Positions 1 to 9,319 of a stretch of DNA of 64,000 nt are shown here, one piece after another. The DNA comes from Amycolatopsis rifamycinica (GTDB lineage: Bacteria; Actinomycetota; Actinomycetes; Mycobacteriales; Pseudonocardiaceae). Where the stretch lies: the NCBI RefSeq assembly GCF_000695625.1, contig NZ_JMQI01000006.1, positions 1 through 64,000 of the forward strand, written 5' to 3'. The notes beneath the pieces were generated by a model. The model made no database searches. It had not been told where the DNA came from and was given only the letters and a program-made list of their open reading frames with translations. The first letter of the stretch is position 1, and every line of letters begins with the position of its first letter. A program made the position numbers and the translations under genes.

Positions 1-249
1 CGCGAGCCGCAGGATCGCCAGCAGCACGACCGCGCCGAGGATGGCCACACCGAAGCTGGGGAAGTCGAAGTCGAACGTCTTCGCCTGGCCGGTCGCGAGC
101 CGGTAGAGCAGCCCGCCCAAGGCCGCGCCGACGACGCCGACGAGCACGCTGACCAGGCAACCCTGCCGTCGGCGTTCCCGCCCGCCGACGACCAGGTTCG
201 CGGCCCAGCCGACGACCGCGCCGAAGATCACCCACGCGACGAAACCCAT
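1..249 (-). CDS. GlsB/YeaQ/YmgE-family membrane protein (3' end beyond window)
   Basis: The 83 visible residues start at ATG (249) and run off the left edge. The protein begins MGFVAWVIFGAVVGWAANLV, then has a basic stretch (GGRERRRQG), a second Gly/Val/Ala-rich membrane segment, a short polar loop and a third hydrophobic segment at about residues 66-80. Three short helices with Gly-rich first and second segments are typical of the GlsB/YeaQ/YmgE (transglycosylase-associated) family of small stress-induced inner-membrane proteins, usually 80-100 residues, so little is missing. The biochemical role is unknown. It diverges from the ArsR-type regulator, with 73 bases between starts. Confidence 0.75.
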   Translation of the reverse strand, partial: MGFVAWVIFGAVVGWAANLVVGGRERRRQGCLVSVLVGVVGAALGGLLYRLATGQAKTFDFDFPSFGVAILGAVVLLAILRLA

Positions 250-285
250 GCCCGCAGCTTACGGGAGGAGGATGCACAAGCGCCA

Positions 286-314
286 TTGCACAAGAAGTCT
301 TGTACAACTACTCT
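286..314 (+). promoter_or_regulatory. Promoter with embedded palindrome for the ArsR-type regulator; likely leaderless
   Basis: A -35-like TTGCAC (286-291) and a -10-like TACTCT (309-314) are separated by 17 bases. Nearly all the DNA between them is a 22-base palindrome at 286-307 (TTGcACAAGA-AG-TCTTGTaCAA, one mismatched pair). The ATG at 323 lies 8 bases after the -10, so the transcript would be leaderless. A palindrome filling a regulator's own promoter suggests autorepression. The promoter elements are inferred; the palindrome is directly visible. Confidence 0.55.
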
Positions 315-322
315 TGTGGGTC

Positions 323-883
323 ATGACCGAGGACATCCGGGAAATCCGGGATTCGAAGGTGCTGGCCGCCATGTCGCACCAGCTGCGGCGCCGGCTCCTG
401 GAGCTGCTCCACCTCGACGGCCCGGCGACGGCGTCGATGCTCGCCGCGAAGACCGGCCAGGCGGTCGGCAACGTCAGCCACCACATGAAGGTGCTGGCCG
501 CCGCGAAGCTGGTCGAGGTGGCCCCGGAACTGGCCCGGGACCAGCGAGAACGCTGGTGGAAACGCAGTGCGAAGACGCTGCGGTGGGCCTCCGCCGACTT
601 CCCCGGCGACCCGGTCGCCGAAGCCGCCGAGATCCTCGTGCTCGACCACCAGACGGCGGTCGCCCGCGAATGGATCGCCAGTCGCGAGACCTACCCCGAG
701 GAGTGGCGCGGAGCGCCGTTCAGCATCGACACCTGGGTGCGGCTGTCGCGCGAAGAGCTCGACGAACTGAACGAGCGGATCTTCCTGCTGATCGGCGAGT
801 TCGAGAACCGCACCGAACCCGGTGACGGCGTCGAGCGCCGTCCGGTCTTCTTCGCCGCGCGGGCGTCGCTGGGCCAGCCGTGA
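323..883 (+). CDS. ArsR-type winged-helix transcriptional regulator
   Basis: The 186-residue protein has an N-terminal winged helix. Residues about 10-80 include SKVLAAMSHQLRRRLLELL, then a recognition-helix region (AVGNVSHHMKVLAAAKLV) and a wing. The C-terminal half resembles the helical extension found in ArsR-like regulators that sit next to MFS pumps. An upstream in-frame ATG at 248 was rejected because it lies inside the promoter and would overlap the divergent gene. ATG 323 gives a normal HTH N-terminus and fits a leaderless transcript. The stop overlaps the exporter's GTG start (GTGA), so the two form an operon and the likely role is control of that exporter. The ligand is unknown. Confidence 0.85.
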   Translation: MTEDIREIRDSKVLAAMSHQLRRRLLELLHLDGPATASMLAAKTGQAVGNVSHHMKVLAAAKLVEVAPELARDQRERWWKRSAKTLRWASADFPGDPVAEAAEILVLDHQTAVAREWIASRETYPEEWRGAPFSIDTWVRLSREELDELNERIFLLIGEFENRTEPGDGVERRPVFFAARASLGQP

Positions 884-2133
884 AGGGGCTCTGGGGGAAC
901 AGGGACTTCCGGCTGCTCTGGACCGGCGAGACCACGAGCATGCTCGGCGGCATGGTGGCGACGACGGCGTTGCCGCTGGTCGCGGTGGTCACGCTGCGGG
1001 CGAGCACGTTCGAGGTCGCGCTGCTGACGGCGGTGGCGTGGCTGCCGTGGCTGGTGATCGGCCTGCCCGCGGGTGCCTGGGTCGACCGGCTGGCGAAGCG
1101 CCCGGTCATGCAGCTCTGCAACCTCGTCTCGATGGCCGTTTTCGGCAGCGTCCCGCTCGCCGCGGCCTTCGGGCTGCTGACCATGCCGTACCTGCTTGGC
1201 GCGGCCCTGCTCGGCGGGGTCGCCAAGGTGTTCTTCACCCTCGCCTACCGGGCCTACCTCCCGGCGCTCGTCGGCGACGGCGAACTCCTGGACGCCAACG
1301 CGAAGATGCAGGGCAGCGAGTCGGCGACCCAGGTCGCCGGGCCGGGCCTGGCCGGGCTGCTGGCCCAGGCGTTCGGCCCGGTCAGCGGCATCCTGGCGGA
1401 CGCGGTCAGTTTCGGTGTCTCCGTGCTGTGCGTGCGGGCGATCCGGGCGCGCGAAACCGTCGCCCCCGCCGAACGCTCGCCGCTGCGCAGCCAGATCGCC
1501 GAGGGACTCCGGTTCGTCACGGGCGACCGGTACCTGCGGTCACTGATCACCTTCGGCGCCGTCTCGAACCTCGCGCTCGCCGGTTACCAGGCCATCCAGA
1601 TCGTCTTCCTGTCCCGCACGCTCGGCGCCGAACCCGGCCTGGTCGGGCTGGTGCTCGCGCTCGCCGCGCTGGGTGGGGTGCTCGGCGCGGTGGTGGCGGG
1701 CCGGCTCGGCGCGCGCTTCGGCGCGGCCCGCGCCTTTCTGCTCTGCGAGGTGTTCGCGGCCCCGATGATGCTGCTGGGGCCGCTGAGCGGACCGGGCTGG
1801 GGACTGGCCCTGTTCGTGCTCGCGGAGTTCGGTGTCTGCGCCGGCATCGTCGCCTCGAACGTGCTGACCACGACGTTCCGGCAGCAGTACTGCCCGCCCC
1901 AGCTGTTCGGCCGGATCACCTCGAGCGCCTCGCTCGTCTCCTACGGCACGATCCCGCTGGCCGGGGTGCTCGGTGGCGTGCTCGGCGAAGCGATCGGCGT
2001 CCGCGAGACGTTGTGGGTGGCGTCCGGCGTGCTGATCATCGCGCTGCCGCTGCTCGCGCCCTACCGGAAGCTGCGGGACTTCCCGGTCAGAGCAGCAGGA
2101 CGTCCACCTCTTCCCCAACCGCAGCCGATGTGA
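880..2133 (+). CDS. Major facilitator superfamily exporter
   Basis: The 417-residue integral membrane protein has about 10-12 hydrophobic helices. The N-terminus (KGLWGNRDFRLLWTGETTSMLG) and the motif-A-like loop (GAWVDRLAKRPVM) are typical of the EntS/DHA3-like MFS drug or siderophore efflux group. Another signature is the middle Gly-rich helix pair around GGVLGAVVAGRLGARFG. The GTG start at 880 overlaps the regulator stop, indicating translational coupling. The last 47 bases overlap the end of moeA on the other strand. The substrate cannot be read from sequence. Confidence 0.85.
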   Translation: MKGLWGNRDFRLLWTGETTSMLGGMVATTALPLVAVVTLRASTFEVALLTAVAWLPWLVIGLPAGAWVDRLAKRPVMQLCNLVSMAVFGSVPLAAAFGLLTMPYLLGAALLGGVAKVFFTLAYRAYLPALVGDGELLDANAKMQGSESATQVAGPGLAGLLAQAFGPVSGILADAVSFGVSVLCVRAIRARETVAPAERSPLRSQIAEGLRFVTGDRYLRSLITFGAVSNLALAGYQAIQIVFLSRTLGAEPGLVGLVLALAALGGVLGAVVAGRLGARFGAARAFLLCEVFAAPMMLLGPLSGPGWGLALFVLAEFGVCAGIVASNVLTTTFRQQYCPPQLFGRITSSASLVSYGTIPLAGVLGGVLGEAIGVRETLWVASGVLIIALPLLAPYRKLRDFPVRAAGRPPLPQPQPM

Positions 2134-3280
2134 CGTCCTCCGGCAGCACGATCAGGCAGTTGGCCTGCGTGAACGCGGCCAGCAGGTGCGAGCCCGGCCC
2201 GCCGCGCGGCCCGACGATCCCGGTCACTTCGCGGTCGGACGGCGTGAACACGCCCCGGCGGTACTGGCGGCGCCCGGCCGGCGAGCTCATCGCCTCGGTC
2301 AGCCGGGCCCGCACCCGGCGCCGGGAGACGTCGGTGTGGCCCATGGCCGTCAGCAGCGCCGGGCGCAGGAACGCCTCGAACGACACCAGCACGCTGACCG
2401 GGTTGCCGGGCAGCGCCACCACGGGCACGCCCTGCCAGCGCCCGCTGCCCTGCGGCCCGCCCGGCTGCATGGCGATCTTCGCGAACTCGACGCCCTGGCC
2501 GGTCAGCGCGTCCTTCACCACTTCGTACGCGCCCGCGCTGACGCCACCGGAGGTGACCAGCAGGTCGGCGCCGGCCAGCTTCGGCTCGATGACCTTCCGG
2601 AACTCCCCGACGTCGTCGACGACGCTGCGGACGACCTCGACCTCGCAGCCGAGGCCGCGGATCGCCGCGGCGAGCATCACGCTGTTGGACTCGTAGATCT
2701 GGCCGTGGCGCAGCGGCGCGGGCGCGTCGATCAGCTCGGTGCCGGTCGAGGCGACCACCACCCGCAGCGGCCGGTGCACCCGCACCTCGGCGAGCCCGAC
2801 GGCGGCCGCGAGACCCAGCTGGGAATGGCCCAGCACGGTTCCGGCGTGCAGGGCGACATCGCCGGCGACGACGTCCTCGCCCGTGTACCGGATGTGCGCG
2901 CCTTCGCGGGCGGGCGCCGAAATGGTCACCCGGGAAGTGCCGCCGTCGGTGTCCTCGACCATCACGACCGCGTCCGCGCCCGGCGGCAGCGGCGCGCCGG
3001 TCATGATCCGGTGCGCGGTGCCCGCTTCGAGGGGCCGGACGTCGACCCGGCCGGCCGGGATGTCGTCGGCGACCGGCAGGGTCACCGGCGTGACGGCGAC
3101 ATCGGCCGCGTGGACCGCGTAGCCGTCCATCGCGGAGTTGTCGAAGGGCGGCAGCGAGACGCCGGCGCGCACGTCTTCGGCCAGGACGAGCCCGGCCGCG
3201 GCGGCGAGGGGCAGCGTGGTCGCGGGGGCCGTGCCGAGGAGCGCGGCGACGCGGTCGCGGTAGTCGTCGACGGAGATCAC
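2087..3280 (-). CDS. moeA: Molybdopterin molybdenumtransferase MoeA
   Basis: The 397-residue cytoplasmic enzyme inserts molybdate into adenylated molybdopterin, the last step of molybdenum-cofactor synthesis. Signatures include FDNSAMDGYAV near the N-terminus, IMTGAPLPPGADAVV, and the MogA-like core TSGGVSAGAYEVVKDAL, followed by the LPGNPVSVLVSFEAFLRP stretch and a C-terminal barrel domain. The GTG at 3280 was chosen because GGGGAGGA lies 8 bases upstream; the longer ATG at 3355 would run into the divergent AIM24 gene. It sits about 44 kb from the moaC-mog-moaE and moaA-moaD genes that make its substrate. Confidence 0.93.
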   Translation of the reverse strand: MISVDDYRDRVAALLGTAPATTLPLAAAAGLVLAEDVRAGVSLPPFDNSAMDGYAVHAADVAVTPVTLPVADDIPAGRVDVRPLEAGTAHRIMTGAPLPPGADAVVMVEDTDGGTSRVTISAPAREGAHIRYTGEDVVAGDVALHAGTVLGHSQLGLAAAVGLAEVRVHRPLRVVVASTGTELIDAPAPLRHGQIYESNSVMLAAAIRGLGCEVEVVRSVVDDVGEFRKVIEPKLAGADLLVTSGGVSAGAYEVVKDALTGQGVEFAKIAMQPGGPQGSGRWQGVPVVALPGNPVSVLVSFEAFLRPALLTAMGHTDVSRRRVRARLTEAMSSPAGRRQYRRGVFTPSDREVTGIVGPRGGPGSHLLAAFTQANCLIVLPEDVTSAAVGEEVDVLLL

Positions 3281-3353
3281 CGGACCATCCTCCCCGGCTT
3301 CCGGGCTCGTGCAAGACTCTGCCCCGTCACAGGCACGCCTCAGGGGAGCACGC

Positions 3354-4031
3354 ATGCAGGTCGGAATCCGTCAACAGCCTTCGTTCGCCGTCGCCCGGCT
3401 GATGCTGGCGCCCGGCGAGCCGTGCCAGGTCGAGTCCGGCGCGATGATGGCCACCAGCTACGGCGTGCAGGTGCAGTCGCAGGCGCAGGGCGGGATCATG
3501 AAGGGCCTCGGCCGCGCGTTCCTCTCCGGCGAGTCCTTCTTCATCTCCACGTTCACCGCACCGCCGAACGGCGGCTGGGTCGACGTCGCCGCCAACCTGC
3601 CCGGCGACATCCAGGTGCTCACCCTCGACGGCCGCACCGGCTGGGCCGTCACCCGCGGCTGCTGGCTCGCGTCGTCGCACGGCGTGCAGACCGAGACCAA
3701 GTGGGGCGGGATGAAGAACCTGATGGGCGGCGAGGGCGGCTTCCTGACCCACGCCACCGGCCAGGGCCAGCTGCTCGTGTCCTGCTACGGCGCGGTCGAG
3801 ACCATCACGCTGCAGCAGGGCGAGATGGTGACCATCGACACCGGGCACGTCGTCGCGTACGCCGACACCGTGCAGTACCAGATCCGGAAGGTCGCCCAAG
3901 GCATCATCCAGTCGATGAAGAGCGGCGAAGGCCTCGTGTTCGACTTCGTCGGCCCCGGCCAGATCATGACGCAGACGCGCAACCCGTCCGCGCTGATCAG
4001 CTGGATCGTCTCCCACGTCCCGTCGCGCTGA
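3354..4031 (+). CDS. AIM24/TIGR00266-family protein (copy 1)
   Basis: The 225-residue protein belongs to the AIM24/DUF124 family, whose beta-rich fold is named after a yeast mitochondrial protein; the bacterial role is unknown. Visible family features are FAVARLMLAPGEPCQVESGAM near the N-terminus, GGIMKGLGRAFLSGESFF, and GQLLVSCYGAVETITL in the second half. ATG 3354 follows GGGGAG; an upstream ATG at 3309 lies in the divergent promoter space and adds a non-family tail. The stop overlaps the next start (ATGA), so the two AIM24 genes are co-translated. No signal peptide is seen. Confidence 0.85.
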   Translation: MQVGIRQQPSFAVARLMLAPGEPCQVESGAMMATSYGVQVQSQAQGGIMKGLGRAFLSGESFFISTFTAPPNGGWVDVAANLPGDIQVLTLDGRTGWAVTRGCWLASSHGVQTETKWGGMKNLMGGEGGFLTHATGQGQLLVSCYGAVETITLQQGEMVTIDTGHVVAYADTVQYQIRKVAQGIIQSMKSGEGLVFDFVGPGQIMTQTRNPSALISWIVSHVPSR

Positions 4032-4654
4032 TGCGCGTCCAGACCCGGCACACGCCCGGCTTCGGCGTCGCCCGCGTCCTGCTGGACCCGGGCGAGGCCG
4101 TGCGGGCCGCCCCGGAAACCCTGCTCGCCAGCCGGTTCGGCGTCACCGAAGCACCGGCGGGCCGCGGCGGCGTCCGCGCGGGCAAGAGCGCGATGGCGGT
4201 CTACACCGCACCGTCCGACGGCGGCTGGATCGACTTCGCGCCGCTGCGCCCCGGCGACGTCTACCCGCTCGACGTCGGTGGCGGCACGGGCTGGTCGGTG
4301 CACCGCGACGCGGTGCTGGTGCGGCCGTCTTCGGTCCGGCACGACACCGGCTGGGCGCCGCTGCAGCAGCTCTTCGGCGCGGATTCGGGGTTCCTGGAGC
4401 ACTACAGCGGGACCGGGCCGCTCGTGCTGGCCGCGCCCGGCCCGGTGGACGCGTTCGAGCTCGGCCAAGGCGAGCTGGTCACGGTCCGGCCGGACTACCT
4501 GCTGGCCTACCCGGACACCATCCAGTGCCGGTTGCGCGCCCTCGATCCGGGCGGGCCGCAGTCGTTGCGCACCGGCGAAGGGCTCGCCGTCGACTTCGCG
4601 GGTCCCGGGACGGTGCTCGTGCACGCGCGGAACCGACGCCTTTCGGGTTCGTGA
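4031..4654 (+). CDS. AIM24-family protein (divergent copy 2)
   Basis: The 207-residue protein shares the order of motifs with its upstream neighbour (FGVARVLLDPGEAV, FLEHYSGTGPLVLAAPGPVDAFEL, GEGLAVDFAGPGTVLV) but is clearly diverged and lacks the KGLGRAF stretch. Tandem AIM24 genes are common in actinobacteria, and the pair probably arose by duplication. The ATG start overlaps the previous stop by one base. Function is unknown; heteromeric assembly of the two copies is only an inference from the coupling. Confidence 0.8.
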   Translation: MRVQTRHTPGFGVARVLLDPGEAVRAAPETLLASRFGVTEAPAGRGGVRAGKSAMAVYTAPSDGGWIDFAPLRPGDVYPLDVGGGTGWSVHRDAVLVRPSSVRHDTGWAPLQQLFGADSGFLEHYSGTGPLVLAAPGPVDAFELGQGELVTVRPDYLLAYPDTIQCRLRALDPGGPQSLRTGEGLAVDFAGPGTVLVHARNRRLSGS

Positions 4655-4673
4655 TCTTCGGACGAATTGCCCA

Positions 4674-4740
4674 TTGCCGAGGGGAATAATTCCGGTAGCG
4701 TGATTGGCACTCCGCCGCTGGCATCCGCTCGGGCCAGCGG
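4674..4740 (+). promoter_or_regulatory. Candidate promoter and leader hairpin of the cold-shock gene
   Basis: TTGCCG (4674-4679) and TAGCGT (4696-4701) are spaced by 16 bases and resemble a housekeeping promoter; transcription would begin near 4708. The leader of about 58 bases contains an 8-bp perfect stem (CCGCTGGC at 4715-4722 with GCCAGCGG at 4733-4740, 10-base loop), ending 11 bases before the ribosome-binding site GAGGGAGG. Leader structure is a known control point for CspA-family mRNAs. A role here is inferred. Confidence 0.45.
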
Positions 4741-4765
4741 ATCCTTTGTGCTGAGGGAGGGCGCC

Positions 4766-4972
4766 GTGGCTGTCGGCACCGTCAAATGGTTCAACTCGGA
4801 AAAGGGCTACGGGTTCATCGAATCCACGGAGGGGCCGGACGTGTTCGTCCACTATTCGGCCATCCAGTCCGAAGGATTCCGCACTCTGGACGAAGGCGAT
4901 CGCGTCGAGTTCGAAGTGCAGTCGGGGCGTGACGGCCGTAGCCAGGCAGCCGACGTGCGAAAGGTTTCGTGA
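4766..4972 (+). CDS. Cold-shock protein, CspA family
   Basis: The 68-residue single cold-shock domain (OB fold) binds single-stranded RNA and DNA. RNP1 (KGYGFIE) and RNP2 (VFVHYSAI) are both intact, with the standard N-terminus AVGTVKWFN. The GTG at 4766 follows GAGGGAGG by 5 bases and gives the family's normal length; an upstream in-frame start at 4667 adds residues without family resemblance. A cspB gene also occurs near moaA2/rpfA in mycobacteria, so this may be the displaced counterpart. Confidence 0.95.
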   Translation: MAVGTVKWFNSEKGYGFIESTEGPDVFVHYSAIQSEGFRTLDEGDRVEFEVQSGRDGRSQAADVRKVS

Positions 4973-5036
4973 CCAGGCCCCTCGCTGATCGGTGAACCCC
5001 CGGCAGGCGCCGAACCAGGGGCGTTAGGCTGCGGGC

Positions 5037-6533
5037 GTGACAGGCGATGTGTCGGGGGACCTCACCGGTCGCCGGCTGGGCAACTACCGCATCGACGGGG
5101 TGCTCGGCAAGGGCGGCATGAGCGTGACCTACAAGGCCACGGACGTGCGGCTCGGCCGCAAGGTGGCCCTGAAGGTCATCGGTGACCACCTCGGGGCCGA
5201 CGCCGAGTTCCGCGAGCGGTTCGTCGACGAGGCGCGCAACACCTCCGCGATCGACCACGCCAACATCGTGCCGCTGTACGACTTCGGCGAGCTCGACGGC
5301 ATGCTCTACATCGCCATGCGCATGGTTGACGGCGGCGATCTCGCCGGGTTGATCTCGGGTGGCCCGATCGCGCCCGCGCGCGCCCTGACGATGCTCGACC
5401 AGGTCGCGGACGCCCTCGACACCCTGCACAACCGTGGTCTGGTCCACCTCGACGTCAAGCCGGCGAACGTGCTCGTGACGAAGAAGGAGACCTCGCGCGA
5501 GCACGTGTACGTCGCCGACTTCGGGCTGACCCGGCGCGGCGCGACCGGGCACCGGACGCGCGGTGGCGACTTCCTCGGCTCGCCCACGTACGCGGCCCCG
5601 GAGCACCTGCGCGGGGAGCCGCTGGACGGGCGCACCGACCAGTACGCGCTGACGTGCGTCCTCTACGCCTGCCTCACCGGCAGCCCGCCCTTCAAGGGCG
5701 ACGTCCCGACGGTCATCAAGGGCCACCTCAACGGCGAGCCGCCGGCGATCTCCCGCGCCGTCGCGCTGCCGCCGGCGATCGACGAGGTGATCCGGCGCGG
5801 GATGGCCAAGAACCCGGCCGACCGCTACCCCAGCTGCGTCGAGATGGTCGCGGCCGCGCGCCGCGCGCTCGGCCCGCTGGCGACGTCGGACACCCCGCCG
5901 GGGCCGCCGGGGTCCCATTCGGGCGGAATCCCCGCGCCGCAGCGTCCTGGTCAGGTACAACAGGGGCCGCACCAGAACAGCGCACCGCAGGGAGAGGGGG
6001 CCCCCGTGCACCCGTACGGAGGACAGCAGCAGCCCGGCTACGGCCAGGGGCCCGGACCGCAGGGCCCGCAAGGCCCGCCGCCGGGGTACGGCTACCCCCA
6101 GCAGCAGCAGGGGCCGCCGCCCGGGATGCCGCCGCAGGGCCCGCCGCCGGGGTACGGCTACCCCCAGCAGGGACCTCCGCAGGGACCGCCGCAGCAGGGC
6201 ATGCCCCCGCAGGGCCCGCCGCCCGGCTACGGCCCGCCCGGCGACCCGATGCGCCTGCGCCCGCCCATGCCCGCCGGCGGCGCCGGTGCGTTCCACCAGC
6301 CGAAGAGCGGCGGTGGCAAGAAGTGGATCTTCATCCTGCTCGGCCTCGTCGTCGTGGCCGGCTTGGTCGTGGGCGCGATCTTCCTGTTCCGCGACAGCGG
6401 CAGCGGCGGTGGTGGCGGCGGCCAGACGACGGCGCCGAACATCCCGGTCGGCCCGGGCGGCAGCTCGCAGCCGAGCTCGACATCGTCGCTGAACGCACCC
6501 CCGACGTCGATCACCATCAAGCCGAGTAGCTGA
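5037..6533 (+). CDS. Membrane-anchored serine/threonine protein kinase (Pkn/Hanks type)
   Basis: The 498-residue protein has an N-terminal kinase domain (about 17-280): glycine loop LGKGGMSVTYKA, VAIK-type lysine K46, catalytic loop HLDVKPAN (137-144) and DFG (161-163). Next is a long Pro/Gln/Gly-rich linker (about 295-425) with repeated PPPGYGYPQQ units, one membrane helix (about 430-453, WIFILLGLVVVAGLVVGAIF) and a short Gly/Ser/Thr-rich outer tail with no PASTA domain. The catalytic Asp, Lys and DFG are intact, but the usual HRD arginine is leucine, so activation-loop phosphorylation may not control it as in RD kinases. GTG 5037 is the only start giving a full N-lobe. Substrates are unknown. 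Confidence 0.9.
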   Translation: MTGDVSGDLTGRRLGNYRIDGVLGKGGMSVTYKATDVRLGRKVALKVIGDHLGADAEFRERFVDEARNTSAIDHANIVPLYDFGELDGMLYIAMRMVDGGDLAGLISGGPIAPARALTMLDQVADALDTLHNRGLVHLDVKPANVLVTKKETSREHVYVADFGLTRRGATGHRTRGGDFLGSPTYAAPEHLRGEPLDGRTDQYALTCVLYACLTGSPPFKGDVPTVIKGHLNGEPPAISRAVALPPAIDEVIRRGMAKNPADRYPSCVEMVAAARRALGPLATSDTPPGPPGSHSGGIPAPQRPGQVQQGPHQNSAPQGEGAPVHPYGGQQQPGYGQGPGPQGPQGPPPGYGYPQQQQGPPPGMPPQGPPPGYGYPQQGPPQGPPQQGMPPQGPPPGYGPPGDPMRLRPPMPAGGAGAFHQPKSGGGKKWIFILLGLVVVAGLVVGAIFLFRDSGSGGGGGGQTTAPNIPVGPGGSSQPSSTSSLNAPPTSITIKPSS

Positions 6534-6557
6534 ATCGTGCCCCGCTGAGCAGGTCTT

Positions 6558-6619
6558 CTTGCACTCTCCCCCCGAGAGTGCTAAACACGGACTTGGCACT
6601 CGACGCCGTCGAGTGCCAA
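6558..6619 (+). promoter_or_regulatory. Tandem CIRCE operators and promoter of groEL
   Basis: Two CIRCE (HrcA-box) inverted repeats lie 8 bases apart. The first (6558-6584) ends in the canonical right arm GAGTGCTAA after a 9-base spacer. The second (6593-6619) is a perfect repeat, TTGGCACTC-N9-GAGTGCCAA. A promoter fits inside the first: TTGCAC (6559-6564), 17 bases, TAAACA (6582-6587), placing the transcript start on the second box. HrcA bound here would block transcription until heat shock. Confidence 0.85.
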
Positions 6620-6640
6620 AGGTCGGGACGGTGAGGCTGA

Positions 6641-8386
<1,746 letters not shown>

Positions 8387-8400
8387 GCCACGCTCGAAAA

Positions 8401-8435
8401 GAGCCCGGTCCGCTTCGGCGGGCCGGGCTCTTCTT
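8401..8435 (+). terminator. Terminator after groEL (likely bidirectional)
   Basis: A 13-bp stem (GAGCCCGGTCCGC with GCGGGCCGGGCTC, one G-T pair) is closed by a TTCG tetraloop and followed by TTCTT, 14 bases after the groEL stop. It also lies beyond the end of the convergent gene at 8489, so it may serve both. Confidence 0.85.
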
Positions 8436-8488
8436 ATCGGGGCTGCGCCCCGAACCCCCGCCGGGGCAGGCCCCGGACCCCGAAGTGT

Positions 8489-8809
8489 CTACGGCTTGGT
8501 GAAGAACCAGACAGCGTAGGCGCCGACGATCACGACGCCGAGCGCGAGCACGCCGAGACCCGCGAGCCAGGCGGTGCTCTTGTCGTCGGCTTCGAGCCCG
8601 ACGACGATCGCGCCGATCCCGGTGAGCAGCACCCAGATGGCGAGCGCCGCGGCGGTGTAGAGCACCACCCGCCCGGCCCGCACCCCACCGGTGTCCCCGG
8701 AGGACAGCACGGCGTAGGCGGCGAACGCGGTCAGCCCCAGCCCGGCGATCAGGTACAGCCCGCCCAAGATCCCGATGACGACCTTGGGGGCGGTGTTTCC
8801 GTGATCCAC
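8489..8809 (-). CDS. Small integral membrane protein, unknown function
   Basis: The 106-residue protein has four predicted hydrophobic helices: VVIGILGGLYLIAGLGLTAFAAYAVL, VVLYTAAALAIWVLLTGIGAIVVGL, and two more packed in WLAGLGVLALGVVIVGAYAVWFF. I do not recognise a named family. The GTG at 8809 opens a short polar N-terminus before helix one. It is probably single-gene, between the groEL terminator and the PspC gene. Confidence 0.6.
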   Translation of the reverse strand: MDHGNTAPKVVIGILGGLYLIAGLGLTAFAAYAVLSSGDTGGVRAGRVVLYTAAALAIWVLLTGIGAIVVGLEADDKSTAWLAGLGVLALGVVIVGAYAVWFFTKP

Positions 8810-8981
8810 GAGCGCGAACCCTAACCCCTCGAAGGGGATCCGCGTCGCGGTTTTGGGCCGCTCGGCCCAACGGGCGCGGCCGAACGGCCCGGACGTCCCC
8901 TGCCGTCCGGGCCGTTCGGTTCGCGCACCCCCGCCATCGGGCGGGCGCCGGCTCCCCCTGCGAGCCCGCGCCCGCCCGGGT

Positions 8982-9197
8982 TCAGGAGTCCTCTTCCGGC
9001 GTCAGAATGGCGGCGGCGACGTAGACGGGAATGGCGATCCCGACCGAGAGGAACACGGCGGCGACCATCCCGATCCGCAGGACGTTGGCATCGACGCCGA
9101 GGTAGGTGGCCCACCCACCGCAGACGCCGGTGAGCATCTTGTCGCTCCGGCTGCGGCGGAGCTTCTTGGTTTCCGGGGTGTACACGCTGTTCGTCAT
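8982..9197 (-). CDS. PspC-domain membrane protein
   Basis: The 71-residue protein has a PspC domain: basic KKLRRSRSDKMLTGVCGGWATYLGVDANVLRI followed by one hydrophobic helix (VAAVFLSVGIAIPVYVAAAIL) and an acidic end (TPEEDS). PspC proteins act in envelope-stress sensing, though stand-alone actinobacterial copies are mostly uncharacterised. The motif GVCGG.A.YLGVD..V.RI is diagnostic. ATG 9197; the 122 bases to the next gene, on the other strand, should hold both promoters. Confidence 0.88.
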   Translation of the reverse strand: MTNSVYTPETKKLRRSRSDKMLTGVCGGWATYLGVDANVLRIGMVAAVFLSVGIAIPVYVAAAILTPEEDS

Positions 9198-9319
9198 GGC
9201 TCAATGGTGTCTCCGGAGGGCGGCCACCCACATCGGGAACGGCCCGGACCCGGACCCTGAACTTGCCCTCGGGGAAAACCAGGTGCTTCCGGCGCGACCC
9301 GCCCGCTACAACTGGGACC

